A DNA stretch of 64,000 nucleotides from CAYNWK01 sp964400875 (GCA_964400875.1 CAYNWK010000007.1:6898-70897); one strand, 5' to 3'. Shown: positions 11,193 through 19,989, numbered from the stretch's first letter. Notes: generated by a model not told the origin, from the letters alone. Translations and numbers: made by a program.

Positions 11193-11417
11193 GCTTCCCT
11201 CCTGAAATGTGTGAAAGTGGATAGAATTTGTATTTATTATATACCTTTTTCTGGTCACCAGATCGGGTAAAGCTCTGAGAATTTACCCTGATAGTGGAAG
11301 GTTGAGGGCGTTCTGGAAGGCCACTTCGCCAGAACACTCCCTATTCTCTTCAATTATCATCTTGGAAAAGGATATAATTTAACCAACGCACCCCAAGCTA
11401 TACTTTTAGGAGGTTCG

Positions 11418-12167
11418 ATGGAAATACTCGGGATCGATATTGGCGGTTCCGGCATTAAAGGCGCACCCGTTGATACGGATACCGGCGCGCTGCTGGCGCC
11501 GCGCTTTCGCATTCGAACCCCCAAACCGGCCAAGCCGAAACCGGTTGCGGAAACCGTCGCCGAGATCGCCCAGCATTTCGACTGGCATGGACCGGTGGGC
11601 TGCGGTTTTCCCGCGGCGATCCGCAAAGGCGTGGTCCTGACCGCGGCTAACATCGCCAAGAAATGGGTCGGGACGGACGCGGCGACCCTGTTCAGCAAGA
11701 CCACCGGCTGCCCGAGCCTGATCATCAACGACGCCGATGCAGCCGGAATCGCGGAGATGACTTTCGGCGCCGGTCGAGATCAACAGGGGGTCGTTTTGAT
11801 CGTCACCATCGGCACCGGGCTGGGCACCTCGCTGTTTGCGGACGGCTGCTTGCTGCCCAACACAGAGTTTGGGCATATCGAAATTAATGGTAAGGATGCC
11901 GAGGTGCACGCCTCCGACGCGGCCCGCAAGCGCAAGGACCTCTCTTGGAAAGAGTGGTCAAAACGGTTGGACCGCTATCTGCACACCATGGAGCAGCTGG
12001 TCTGGCCCGACCTGATCATCCTGGGCGGCGGGGTGAGCAAGAAACACGAGAAGTTCATCCCCCGGCTGAGCGTGCAGGCCGAGGTCGTCCCGGCGCAGCT
12101 GCTCAACGAGGCCGGGATCGTCGGCGCTGCGCTCGCGGCGAGGTCGCTGGAAGCGGTGGTTGATTAA
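11418..12167 (+). CDS. ppgK: Polyphosphate glucokinase (ROK family)
   Basis: 249 residues, as expected for bacterial PpgK. It phosphorylates glucose using inorganic polyphosphate and possibly ATP. The phosphate-binding motif GIDIGGSGIKGAPVD opens the protein, which is the PpgK form of the ROK/ASKHA fold. Later motifs are NDADAAGIAEM, TIGTGLGTSLF and EFGHIEI, the last replacing the zinc-type ROK signature. A perfect AGGAGG precedes the ATG by 4 nt. It is followed 19 bp later by the FIST gene on the same strand. ATP-dependent glucokinase activity remains an alternative. Confidence 0.88.
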   Translation: MEILGIDIGGSGIKGAPVDTDTGALLAPRFRIRTPKPAKPKPVAETVAEIAQHFDWHGPVGCGFPAAIRKGVVLTAANIAKKWVGTDAATLFSKTTGCPSLIINDADAAGIAEMTFGAGRDQQGVVLIVTIGTGLGTSLFADGCLLPNTEFGHIEINGKDAEVHASDAARKRKDLSWKEWSKRLDRYLHTMEQLVWPDLIILGGGVSKKHEKFIPRLSVQAEVVPAQLLNEAGIVGAALAARSLEAVVD

Positions 12168-12186
12168 ACCTGAAGAGAGGGACAAG

Positions 12187-13398
12187 ATGGCCGGTCAAAT
12201 GCGATTCGTCTCTGCTGCCAGCCTGGAAACCGATATGGAAGCGGCCCTGGATGAACTGGCAGCAGGCGTGAGGGCGAGCTTTGCCAGAAAATCCCCCGAT
12301 TTAGTCCTAGTTTTTATATCATCTTACTTCGTGAACGAAGCGCGGGAGATCGCCGCCGGGCTGCGCCGGCGCCTTCAACCCAAAGCGCTGCTCGGCTGCT
12401 CTGCTGTGGGGGTCATCGGGAAGAACCAGGAGATCGAAGAAGAGGCGGCGATCACTTTGATCGCCGCGCAATTGCCTGGGGTGGCCCTCGCGCCTTTCTT
12501 GCTGGACCCGCTCGACTGGTCCGAGACGCTCGCCAACCCCGAGGAGTTTACCCGCTTCGTCCCGGTACCGGACGGCTCCAAGCTGTTTTTAATGCTCGCC
12601 GATCCGTTTTCGTCCCCCATGGAACTCGTTTTGCGGACCTTCAACCGCCGCTATCCGGAGATCCCGGTGATGGGCGGCATGGCCAGCAGCGCGCTGCGCC
12701 CCGGTGGGAACGTGCTGCTGCTCAACGAAGAGCTGCTCAACAGCGGGCTGGTCGGCGTAGCCCTGAGCGGCGCGTTTGAAGCGGACGTGATCGTCTCCCA
12801 GGGCTGCCGACCAATCGGACCTCCGCTGAAGGTGACCGCAGCCGCACGCAACATCGTACTCAGCCTGGAGGGCGATGTCCCCCTGGCCCAGCTGGAAGAA
12901 ATTGTCGAGGCCCTGGAGCCCGACGAGCGCGAATTGCTGCAAGGCGGTTTGTTCGTGGGGAGAGCGGTCAGCAAGGACATCGAGAACCTCGGCCGAGGCG
13001 ATTACCTGATCCGCGGCGTGATCGGCGCAGACCAGGAGCAAGGCGCTATCGCCGTCGGCGATAATCTGGAAACGGGCGACGTCATCCAGTTTCACCTGCG
13101 GGACGCGATCACCGCCAAAGAGGACCTGGAGATGCTGCTGATCCCGCAGATGTTCCGTGAGCCGCCCAGCGGAGGCTTGCTGTTCACCTGCAACGGCCGC
13201 GGACTGCATTTATACGACCATCCCAACGGGGATATCTCCGTGATCCAAAAGAACCTGGGAGATGTGCACCTGGCGGGTTTATTCTGCGCCGGTGAGATCG
13301 GACCCATCGGCGGCAAGAGCTACCTGCACGGGCACACCGCCAGCCTGGTGCTTTTCCGACCCGCCAAAAAACCCGGCGATGATCAACCCGTAGATTAA
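12187..13398 (+). CDS. FIST domain signal-transduction protein
   Basis: 403 residues. FIST_N spans roughly residues 20-220 (LLGCSAVGVIG, PVMGGMASSA) and FIST_C covers the remainder (LFTCNGRG, AGLFCAGEIGPIGG near the C-terminus). FIST is a predicted small-ligand sensor found with kinases and cyclases or alone; this one is stand-alone and has no signal peptide, so it is probably cytoplasmic. An in-frame ATG at 12160 would overlap ppgK; the ATG at 12187 is preferred because GAGAGGGA precedes it at a usual spacing. Probably cotranscribed with ppgK and ended by the hairpin just downstream. The ligand is unknown. Confidence 0.85.
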   Translation: MAGQMRFVSAASLETDMEAALDELAAGVRASFARKSPDLVLVFISSYFVNEAREIAAGLRRRLQPKALLGCSAVGVIGKNQEIEEEAAITLIAAQLPGVALAPFLLDPLDWSETLANPEEFTRFVPVPDGSKLFLMLADPFSSPMELVLRTFNRRYPEIPVMGGMASSALRPGGNVLLLNEELLNSGLVGVALSGAFEADVIVSQGCRPIGPPLKVTAAARNIVLSLEGDVPLAQLEEIVEALEPDERELLQGGLFVGRAVSKDIENLGRGDYLIRGVIGADQEQGAIAVGDNLETGDVIQFHLRDAITAKEDLEMLLIPQMFREPPSGGLLFTCNGRGLHLYDHPNGDISVIQKNLGDVHLAGLFCAGEIGPIGGKSYLHGHTASLVLFRPAKKPGDDQPVD

Positions 13399-13417
13399 TA
13401 CATTTATTTCCACCTTA

Positions 13418-13454
13418 AACACAACTCCTCCCGTAACTTGAGAGGAGTTGTGTT
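13418..13454 (+). terminator. 13-bp perfect hairpin after the FIST gene
   Basis: AACACAACTCCTC pairs exactly with GAGGAGTTGTGTT across an 11-nt loop, 20 bp after the FIST stop. There is no long T-tract, so it may act as a weak or bidirectional terminator between convergent genes. Confidence 0.6.
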
Positions 13455-13487
13455 GATATTAGAGGCTAAACAGTTCGCGAGGAAACT

Positions 13488-13530
13488 GGGGGAGTTTGGT
13501 AGGCGGGCTGCCCGCCTACCAAACTCCCCC
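13488..13530 (-). terminator. 21-bp perfect inverted repeat after the lyase gene
   Basis: Two exact 21-nt arms (13488-13508 and 13510-13530) surround a single T. The core is GGCGGGC-T-GCCCGCC and the outer part is GGGGGAGTTTGGTA with its complement. It begins 11 bp past the stop of the leftward lyase gene. No U-tract is obvious; it may act as a strong terminator/mRNA end stabiliser or be a REP-like element. Confidence 0.55.
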
Positions 13531-13541
13531 AAACTTCCATT

Positions 13542-14978
13542 TCAGCCAGCGATGCCGCCTTCGGTAAGGCTTCGTAGATCGCCGAGCGCGGCTTCGATCT
13601 CCTCCGCGCTGACCTGGCGGTCCTCTTCCCGGTGGCGCAGCTCTCCGGCCCTGGCTTTTTCCACGGCGACCTCCCGAATGGTCGTTCCGCGGGACAGCGC
13701 TTCTTTGACCAGCTTGGCGCCGGCGGAATAACCGATGACGGGGTTCAGCGCGGTCACCAGGATGGCGTTCTTCGCCAGCCAGCCTTCGGCTTTCTCGCGG
13801 TTGGCTTCCAGCCCGCGCACGCATTTCTCGGTGAAAGCCTTCACCGAGCCGATGGTAACCTGCATCATCTCGAACAGGTTGTGGGCGATGATCGGCATCA
13901 TCACGTTGAGCTCGAGCTGGCCGGCTTGCGCCGCCAGGGAGACGGTCAGGTCGCAGCCCTGCACATGGAACATGGACATGTTGAGCATCTCGGCCAGGAC
14001 CGGGTTAACTTTGCCGGGCATGATGCTCGAACCGGGCTGGACGACGGGCAGGTGAATCTCGTCCAAGCCGGTGGCGGGTCCGGAAGAGAGCAGACGGAAG
14101 TCGTTGGCGATCTTGGTCAGGGTGATCGCCAGGGTGCGCATCGCCGCCGAGAAGTCGGCCGGATCGGCCATGGACTGCATGCTCTCGAACAGGTTGTCGG
14201 AGGGGTACAGCTCCAACCCGGTCAGTTCGGCCAGGCGCTTGACCATGCGAGGATGGTACTCGGGGTGGGCGTTCAGACCGCTGCCGACCGCGGTCCCGCC
14301 GATCCCCAAACGGCGCAGCCCCTCCGCCGAGCGGCGCAGGCGCTCGGCGTCCCGTTCAACCGCCCGGGCGTAGCCGCCAAATTCCTGGCCCAGGCGGACG
14401 GGCACCGCGTCCTGCAAATGGGTGCGCCCGGATTTGACGATCTCGTCGAATGCCTCGGCTTTCTGGCGCAGGGCGGTCGCCAGGCCCATCACAGCTTCCA
14501 TCAGCTCATCGAAGCGCCACAGGCAACCGAGGCGGATGGCGGTGGGGATGGTGTCGTTGGTGGACTGGGCCATGTTGACGTGGTCATTGGGGTGAACCTT
14601 GGTCCCGGCGCCTTCTGCCTGCAGGACCTGGTTGGCGCGGGCGGCGATCACTTCGTTGGTGTTCATGTTGTGGCTGGTGCCGGCGCCTGCCTGGAAGGGA
14701 TCGACCACGAACTCGCCGTCCCAGCGCCCTTCGATCACTTCTTGAGCAGCCTGCACGATGGCCTGGGCGCGCGTTTCGTCCAGCAAACCCAGATCGCGGT
14801 TGACCTCGGCCGCGGCGCGTTTGATGGTCGCCATGGACCAAATGAAGGCGCGCCAGGGTCTCAGCCCGGAAATCGGGAAGTTTTGCACAGCGCGCTGGGT
14901 CTGAGCCCCGTAAAGAGCCTCCGCAGGAACGCGCACCTCACCGAGCGAATCGCGTTCGGTGCGATAGGATGCTTCCAT
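13542..14978 (-). CDS. Aspartase/class II fumarase family lyase
   Basis: 478 residues. The superfamily signature GSSIMPGKVNP is present, with HPNDHVNMAQSTND and SGRTHLQDA before it; these build the shared active site. The segment FQAGAGTSHNMNTNEV resembles aspartate ammonia-lyases, whereas FumC proteins usually have TGSGTQSNMN, and KVNPVLAEMLN also leans to aspartase. I therefore favour aspartate to fumarate plus ammonia, but class II fumarase remains possible and databases often mix the two. The start has AGGAGG 7 nt upstream. It is transcribed alone, convergent with the FIST gene and divergent from hutI; a minus-strand TACAAT at 15026-15031 is a candidate -10. Confidence 0.88.
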   Translation of the reverse strand: MEASYRTERDSLGEVRVPAEALYGAQTQRAVQNFPISGLRPWRAFIWSMATIKRAAAEVNRDLGLLDETRAQAIVQAAQEVIEGRWDGEFVVDPFQAGAGTSHNMNTNEVIAARANQVLQAEGAGTKVHPNDHVNMAQSTNDTIPTAIRLGCLWRFDELMEAVMGLATALRQKAEAFDEIVKSGRTHLQDAVPVRLGQEFGGYARAVERDAERLRRSAEGLRRLGIGGTAVGSGLNAHPEYHPRMVKRLAELTGLELYPSDNLFESMQSMADPADFSAAMRTLAITLTKIANDFRLLSSGPATGLDEIHLPVVQPGSSIMPGKVNPVLAEMLNMSMFHVQGCDLTVSLAAQAGQLELNVMMPIIAHNLFEMMQVTIGSVKAFTEKCVRGLEANREKAEGWLAKNAILVTALNPVIGYSAGAKLVKEALSRGTTIREVAVEKARAGELRHREEDRQVSAEEIEAALGDLRSLTEGGIAG

Positions 14979-15187
14979 TCCGATGCCTCCTAAGTTTTGT
15001 GAACTTGTGGACGGATTCTGTGGCTATTGTACCTCTTTTTACAATCCTCCTGAAGCGGTCGCCGCTCCTTCGCCGCAGCTGCTCATTGGGGTGATCTACT
15101 GGAGGACAAGCAACATCAAATCAAAAAAATGGGAACATTTGGGGGCTCGGGCCCGTTAATTTATGGAGGCGTGCGTGGTAGTTTGGG

Positions 15188-15225
15188 GGTTGAGAGCCGA
15201 GCGCAACTGCGCTCGGCTCTCAACC
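15188..15225. repeat. 18-bp perfect inverted repeat
   Basis: GGTTGAGAGCCGAGCGCA pairs exactly with its complement across the dinucleotide AC. It stands alone between divergent genes, so it is not a gene-end terminator for either neighbour. It may be a REP-like hairpin. Confidence 0.6.
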
Positions 15226-15244
15226 TCTAATATGCTCCTCTAAG

Positions 15245-15273
15245 TTGTCAAAGCCCAGCGAACGTGGCATAAT
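15245..15273 (+). promoter_or_regulatory. Candidate sigma70 promoter for hutI
   Basis: TTGTCA and CATAAT are separated by exactly 17 nt. The predicted start near 15280 leaves a leader of about 85 nt before the hutI ATG. Confidence 0.6.
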
Positions 15274-15364
15274 CCGCATGCTCTCGATTGAGGCAAACCG
15301 AGGTTTTTATTAATGGAACCGGCATACTATTTGCACCCGAATCAATACCAATGGACGTAGGACA

Positions 15365-16624
15365 ATGTTGATCCACTCTGCTTCGCAACTCCTGACCCTT
15401 TCCGGGGGTCCACAGCGCGGCGGCGATTTGGGCGGCCTGGGGATCATCCCGGATGGCGCCGTGCTAATCCAGGGAAACCGGATCGCGGCGGTAGGGCACA
15501 GCGACGAGCTGCGCGCCGCTTATCCAAACGAGCCGGCGTTGAGCGCGGCCAACCGGGTGGTCATGCCCGGCCTGGTCGACCCGCACACCCATTTGCTGTG
15601 GGCCGGGGACCGCGCCGCCGAATTCGAGCTGCGCGTGCAGGGCAAAACTTATCAGGAGATCATGGCTGCGGGAGGAGGGATCGTCTCCACGGTGCGCGCC
15701 ACCCGGGCAGCAACCGTGGAGCAGTTGATCGCCGAAACCCGGCCGCGCCTGGAAACGATGTTCGCCTACGGCACCACGACTGCTGAGGCCAAGACCGGCT
15801 ACGGCCTGGAGACCGAAGCGGAGATCCGCATGCTGGAGGCGCTGCTGGCTCTAGACCGTGAAGGCCCCCTAGACTTGGCTTTTACCTTTCTCGGCGCGCA
15901 CGCCCTGCCGCCCGAGTACGCTGACAAAGCTGAGGTTTATACCGATCTGGTCTGCGAGGAGATGCTCCAGGCTGTCAAGAGCTGGTGGGAGCAGCACGCT
16001 GCCGGCAGGTCGCTGCCGTTCGCCGACGTGTTCTGCGAGACCGGCGCGTTTACCTTAGAACAATCCCGGCGCATCCTGGAGGCCGCTCGCCAGCTGGGTT
16101 TTCCGCTGAAGATCCACGCCGACGAGTTCGATAACCTGGGCGGGTCGGCGATGGCCGCGCAGCTGGGCGCGGCATCGGCGGACCACCTGGTGGCGACCTC
16201 ACCGGAGGATATCAAGGCCCTGGCGCAGAGCGATACCGTCGCCGTCGCCCTGCCCTGCACGCCGTTTGGCCTGGCAGAAACCGAATATACCCCGGCCCGA
16301 GAGATCTTGGCTGCCGGTGGCATCTTGGCCATCGCCACGGATCTAAACCCCGGCACTGCCTGGTGCGAAAGCATGCAGTTCGCCATCGCCCTGGCCTGCC
16401 GCTATCTGCGCCTGACCCCGGCGGAAGCGATCGCTGCGGCCACGATCAACGCCGCTGCAGCTATCCAGATGGACGGTCGCGTCGGGTCCCTGGAGCCCGG
16501 CAAGCAAGCCGACCTGTTGATCCTGTCCGTTTCCGATTACCGCCATCTCGGCTACCGGTTTGGTACGAACTTGGTCCAGTCTATCATCAAGCAAGGCCGC
16601 CTGTTCGACGAGCATATTGCGTAG
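15365..16624 (+). CDS. hutI: Imidazolonepropionase
   Basis: 419 residues, standard length. It hydrolyses imidazolone-5-propionate to N-formimino-L-glutamate in histidine degradation. The amidohydrolase metal site opens with PGLVDPHTHLLWAGDRAAEF near residue 70. It continues with KTGYGLETEAE, KIHADEF (metal His near 245) and ATDLNPGTAWCESM, all HutI-specific. The other hut genes (hutH, hutU) are not in the window, so histidine use would depend on loci elsewhere. The ribosome site is weak (AGGA very close to the ATG). A tiny membrane-protein gene starts 8 bp after the stop and an HD gene follows, suggesting one transcript. Confidence 0.94.
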   Translation: MLIHSASQLLTLSGGPQRGGDLGGLGIIPDGAVLIQGNRIAAVGHSDELRAAYPNEPALSAANRVVMPGLVDPHTHLLWAGDRAAEFELRVQGKTYQEIMAAGGGIVSTVRATRAATVEQLIAETRPRLETMFAYGTTTAEAKTGYGLETEAEIRMLEALLALDREGPLDLAFTFLGAHALPPEYADKAEVYTDLVCEEMLQAVKSWWEQHAAGRSLPFADVFCETGAFTLEQSRRILEAARQLGFPLKIHADEFDNLGGSAMAAQLGAASADHLVATSPEDIKALAQSDTVAVALPCTPFGLAETEYTPAREILAAGGILAIATDLNPGTAWCESMQFAIALACRYLRLTPAEAIAAATINAAAAIQMDGRVGSLEPGKQADLLILSVSDYRHLGYRFGTNLVQSIIKQGRLFDEHIA

Positions 16625-16632
16625 GTGAAACC

Positions 16633-16815
16633 ATGATCGAACTGCTTCTCTCCAACTATTGGACTTTTGCCCTCTACCTGGTGGGCGCGCTGGCGGTGGT
16701 TTACGTGCTGCGCTACCTGTTGCGGGTGACCACCAAGATCCTCTCCTGCGGTTGTCTGCTGCTCTTCGGAGTCGGGTTGATCCTGGTCATCCTGCCCTTA
16801 ATCCAACGTTCGTAA
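16633..16815 (+). CDS. Small hydrophobic membrane protein (60 aa)
   Basis: 60 residues beginning MIELLLSNYWTF. Two hydrophobic stretches (about residues 8-27 and 37-56) are separated by a short basic loop containing RYLLRVTTK and a CGC motif, giving a helical hairpin in the membrane. AGGTGA precedes the ATG. It sits 8 bp after hutI and 5 bp before the HD gene, which is consistent with translational coupling. I recognise no family. It is contained in a longer in-frame reading that begins inside hutI, but the start here has the ribosome site and begins at the first sensible residue. Confidence 0.55.
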   Translation: MIELLLSNYWTFALYLVGALAVVYVLRYLLRVTTKILSCGCLLLFGVGLILVILPLIQRS

Positions 16816-16820
16816 ACCCG

Positions 16821-17462
16821 ATGCCGACGATTGAAGAGGCCCGCACCTGGTATTCGACCAGCGATCCGGTACACGGTTTTGACCACGTCTTGCGAGTTTA
16901 CCGCATGGCAGAGCGGCTGGCGCAGCAGGTGGGCGCCGACGTGGAGATCGTGCGCGCCGCAGCCCTGCTGCACGATGTGGAGGGCAGCGCTACCAAGGGG
17001 GGCGACGTGGGCCGCATCGATCATCACGAAGAATCCGCCCACTTCGCCCGCCGGGTGCTCGAAGCTGAAGGATGGCCTGACGCGCGCATCGCCGCGGTCG
17101 AGCACTGCATTCGCGCCCATCGTTTCCGGGCGCGCCAGGAGCCGCCGCAAACCATCGAGGCCAAGGTGCTCTTCGACGCCGATAAGCTGGATGTGTTAGG
17201 CGCCATCGGGGTCGCCCGCACGATCGCCTACGACGTGGTGGTTGGCGCGCCGGTTTACACTGAACCGTCTGATCGCTTCCTAAAGACAGGTGAAAAGGAA
17301 CCTGGAGAAGAGCACAGTTCCTATCACGAGTATCTTTTCAAACTCGGCAAAATCAAGAACATGCTTTTCACCCGGCAGGCGCGCGAGTTGGCCGAAGGCC
17401 GGCACCGTTTCATCACCGAGTTTTTCGAGCGCCTGGGGGCGGAGCTGCGCGGAGAACTGTAG
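16821..17462 (+). CDS. HD-domain metal-dependent phosphohydrolase
   Basis: 213 residues. The HD-superfamily metal ligands are H in HGFDHVLRVY (about residues 18-22), the LLHDVE doublet near residue 50, an H-rich segment DHHEESAHFA near 70, and FDADKLDVLGAIG near 125. This is the YedJ/uncharacterised HD hydrolase type rather than a (p)ppGpp synthetase. The substrate is unknown, probably a nucleotide. The ATG lies 5 bp after the small membrane protein's stop with no clear Shine-Dalgarno, implying coupled translation. An upstream in-frame extension to 16659 overlaps the small gene and was not chosen. Confidence 0.85.
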   Translation: MPTIEEARTWYSTSDPVHGFDHVLRVYRMAERLAQQVGADVEIVRAAALLHDVEGSATKGGDVGRIDHHEESAHFARRVLEAEGWPDARIAAVEHCIRAHRFRARQEPPQTIEAKVLFDADKLDVLGAIGVARTIAYDVVVGAPVYTEPSDRFLKTGEKEPGEEHSSYHEYLFKLGKIKNMLFTRQARELAEGRHRFITEFFERLGAELRGEL

Positions 17463-17505
17463 TCTCTAAATCAACCCTGACCGCCTTCCCTTACAGTTTT
17501 GTCGC

Positions 17506-17534
17506 TTGCTGGGGGTTTTGAATCGGGCTACAAT
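17506..17534 (+). promoter_or_regulatory. Promoter implying a leaderless response-regulator mRNA
   Basis: TTGCTG (17506-17511) and TACAAT (17529-17534) are separated by 17 nt. The -10 is followed by only six bases (TTCCTC) before the ATG at 17541, so transcription would start at or next to the start codon. No Shine-Dalgarno is present, consistent with leaderless translation. Confidence 0.6.
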
Positions 17535-17540
17535 TTCCTC

Positions 17541-18167
17541 ATGAATGTCCCTTACGGCCCACTCATCGTCGTCGAAGATTTCCCCCATATCCTGGAATTG
17601 CTTGAAGTCACCCTGCGTTTCAAGGGCTATCCGGTGGTTACTGCCAGCAACGGGCAAGAGGCTTTGGAGCAGATCGAACGTGAGCACCCTGCCCTGGTGA
17701 TCACCGACATTTTGATGCCGCGCATGGATGGGTTTACCCTGGCGTATAAATTGCGCAGCAATCCCAAGACTTGCAAGATTCCGATCATTTTTCTCTCCGC
17801 AACCTACGTCACCCCGGAAGACCGGGATTTTGCCCTCAGCCTGGGGGCGGCGCGTTTCCTGGAAAAACCGGTGGACACCGAAGAGTTCCTGCTGACCGTC
17901 GCGGAAGTGCTCACCTCAGGTCCGGAAACACTGCCGGAGCCGATGGACCAGCAAACCTTCTACCAGGGCTACCGGGAGCGGTTGGAAGCCAAGCTGCGCC
18001 ACAAGAATGCCCAGATCGTCCGCACGCAGCGGCTGCTGGAATCGCTCCCAGAGGAGCAGCGGCCGGCATTCTCCGCTTTGCTGGATGAGGCTCGCGATCA
18101 CCGCGACCAGATCCAGTCCGAGCTGGACGAGCTGTACCGCCTTCTCGAACAGCACCAAACCAGTTAA
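17541..18167 (+). CDS. Response regulator with C-terminal coiled coil
   Basis: 208 residues. A canonical receiver domain fills residues 6-125: acidic pair E12-D13, phosphoacceptor D56 in ITDILMPRMDG, switch residue in FLSAT, and K109 in EKPVD. Residues 140-205 are strongly charged and helical with heptad-like Leu spacing, a probable coiled coil without a DNA-binding or enzymatic output, so it may work by protein contact. The ATG at 17541 follows a -10 box by six bases. An in-frame upstream ATG at 17499 would place the promoter inside the gene and was rejected. No histidine kinase is adjacent. Confidence 0.85.
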   Translation: MNVPYGPLIVVEDFPHILELLEVTLRFKGYPVVTASNGQEALEQIEREHPALVITDILMPRMDGFTLAYKLRSNPKTCKIPIIFLSATYVTPEDRDFALSLGAARFLEKPVDTEEFLLTVAEVLTSGPETLPEPMDQQTFYQGYRERLEAKLRHKNAQIVRTQRLLESLPEEQRPAFSALLDEARDHRDQIQSELDELYRLLEQHQTS

Positions 18168-18260
18168 CCGATGAACCGGAATACTCTGTGCGCCTCGACC
18201 AGCGCGGGGATTCTCTGCGCGTTCTGAACCTTAAGTATTTAATTCGAGGATCGATCCTAG

Positions 18261-19064
18261 ATGTCGCCAACACTGCAAGATTTGGAAGAACTGGCCCGCC
18301 ATGCGGGAGAAATCATCCGTACGGGCTACAATCAACGGCCCGGTTACGGCTCGAAACACGAAGTCGAGCATAAAGGGGTGATCGATTTGGTCACCGAAGT
18401 CGATCACCGCTCGGAGGCGTATCTGTTAAGTGAGATTCAGAAGCGCTTTCCCAACCACCGCGTGACGGCCGAAGAGAGCGGGGGCCTGGAAGGCGAGGAG
18501 CGCAGCCAGTGGTATGTCGATCCCCTGGACGGAACGGTCAATTTTGCCCACGGCCTGGATATTTTTTCGGTCTCACTGGCTTTCGCCGAAGATAGACAGA
18601 TGCGCCTGGGGGTGGTTTACGATCCAATCCAGGACGAGCTCTTCAGCGCTGAAAAAGGCACAGGCGCCTGGTTGAACGGCGAACCGATCAAGGTAGCGAC
18701 GACGGAGCAGCTCGACGACAGCCTGTTAGTGACCGGGTTCCCGTACGATATCCGCACCAACCCCGAGACCAACCTGGATCATTTCGCCCATTTTATGCTG
18801 ATCAGCCAGGGGGTACGGCGTTTGGGTTCCGCCGCCCTGGATCTGTGCTATATCGCTGCAGGCCGCCTGGACGGTTATTGGGAACTGCGCTTGAATTCCT
18901 GGGATGTGGCGGCCGGCGGGCTGATCGTCCAGGAAGCCGGGGGAAAAGTAACCAATATGGCTGGCGACGTGGACTATCTGTCGCCGCCGCAGTCGATCCT
19001 GGCGGCTAACCCAGAATTGCACCGCCAAATGTTCATCGAGCTCAACCGCGATCTGCAATCTTAA
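18261..19064 (+). CDS. suhB: Inositol monophosphatase family protein
   Basis: 267 residues, family-typical. The lithium-sensitive phosphatase fold is shown by E71 in TAEES, the metal-binding WYVDPLDGTVNFAHG at 84-98 (D87, D90), GVVYDP, LGSAALDLCYIAAG and the C-terminal SWDVAAGGLIVQEAGG, whose Asp is the third metal site. The substrate could be inositol-1-phosphate, fructose-1,6-bisphosphate, NADP or PAP; sequence alone does not tell, so the symbol is provisional. The gene stands 93 bp after the response regulator and converges with surE. A weak GAGG sits 11-12 nt before the ATG. Confidence 0.88.
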   Translation: MSPTLQDLEELARHAGEIIRTGYNQRPGYGSKHEVEHKGVIDLVTEVDHRSEAYLLSEIQKRFPNHRVTAEESGGLEGEERSQWYVDPLDGTVNFAHGLDIFSVSLAFAEDRQMRLGVVYDPIQDELFSAEKGTGAWLNGEPIKVATTEQLDDSLLVTGFPYDIRTNPETNLDHFAHFMLISQGVRRLGSAALDLCYIAAGRLDGYWELRLNSWDVAAGGLIVQEAGGKVTNMAGDVDYLSPPQSILAANPELHRQMFIELNRDLQS

Positions 19065-19167
19065 GGGTTTGGGGGAAAAGCAGGATATAAATCGCCGCTC
19101 AATTCGAAAACAGCCGCGTCACGCGCGCACGTCCGCGTCTCAAAAAGCTGTGTTCAGCGTGCAGCGA

Positions 19168-19983
19168 TCAATCCTTCCGCAGCAGCTGCTCGAGCTGATC
19201 TAAGGGGACGCGCGAGGTTAAATCCATCGTTAAGGGGGTCACCGATACCACCCGCTTGACACGAATGGCATACACATCGGTGTTGCTCTCATCCTGACTA
19301 GGATCGGCGACCAGGCGGTAGCCTACATTTCCCGGCTGCTCCCAGGACTCTCGCTCTGGAGGCGTGGGTTCGTAATACCGCCGCAAAGATAAGCGCGTGA
19401 TCTCCCAGGGCGTTTCCCTGGTGGCATCGCTGGGGACATCCACTTTCAATGCGTGGACGTCCTCCGGCATGCGCCGTTCGATCAGCAGGCGACCGAAGAG
19501 TTCGGCGAAATACCCGGCCGGAGCGAAATCGATATCGTCAGAATAGGTCAGATGATAGCTCGGTTCGGTTTCCAGCGAGATCGCCAGGGAGGGGATGCCC
19601 AGGGAAGCGCCTTCTAAGGCAGCGCCAACCGTGCCGGAGACGGTCACGCCCGTGCCTAAATTTTCGCCGTAATTGATTCCCGCAACAACCAGGTCCGGCC
19701 GCTCGGGAAGGACCTCGAGGATGGCGTGCTGGACGGTTTGAGCCGGCGTGCCGCCTACAGCATACACGGTCCAATCTTTCTCGTTGACGCGCATCTGTTG
19801 GGGCCTGATCACACCGTCCGAGTTGGACGGCATGGAGCGCCCGGCGCCGGAAAATTGGTCGCGCGGCGCCACAACATGGACGTAGCCCAAATTGGATAGG
19901 GCGCCGGCAGCCGTCCACAAACCGGGGGATTGAATGCCGTCGTCGTTGGTGAGCAATATCTGATACTTTTTAGTGGGATTCAT
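19168..19983 (-). CDS. surE: 5'/3'-nucleotidase SurE
   Basis: 271 residues. The N-terminal LLTNDDG (D14-D15) supplies the metal ligands. It is followed by VVAPRDQFSGAGRSMP, which carries the conserved Ser loop, and DLVVAGINYGENLGTGVTVSGTVGAALEG, the hallmark SurE segment. It dephosphorylates nucleoside monophosphates and may act on short polyphosphate. It begins 6 bp after the stop of the flavoprotein gene upstream, so the two form an operon. No unusual features. Confidence 0.94.
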   Translation of the reverse strand: MNPTKKYQILLTNDDGIQSPGLWTAAGALSNLGYVHVVAPRDQFSGAGRSMPSNSDGVIRPQQMRVNEKDWTVYAVGGTPAQTVQHAILEVLPERPDLVVAGINYGENLGTGVTVSGTVGAALEGASLGIPSLAISLETEPSYHLTYSDDIDFAPAGYFAELFGRLLIERRMPEDVHALKVDVPSDATRETPWEITRLSLRRYYEPTPPERESWEQPGNVGYRLVADPSQDESNTDVYAIRVKRVVSVTPLTMDLTSRVPLDQLEQLLRKD

Positions 19984-19989
19984 CTTGGC

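Larger units (their letters stand above)
14979..15364. other. Intergenic region between lyase and hutI
   Basis: 386 bp without a credible ORF. It contains candidate promoter elements for the two divergent genes and the strong hairpin listed separately at 15188-15225. Nothing else recognised. Confidence 0.6.

Noticed and set aside
13632..14993. 453-codon plus-strand ORF opposite the aspartase/fumarase gene
   Set aside because: His/Gly/Gln-rich shadow frame produced by codon bias; the opposite strand has full family motifs.
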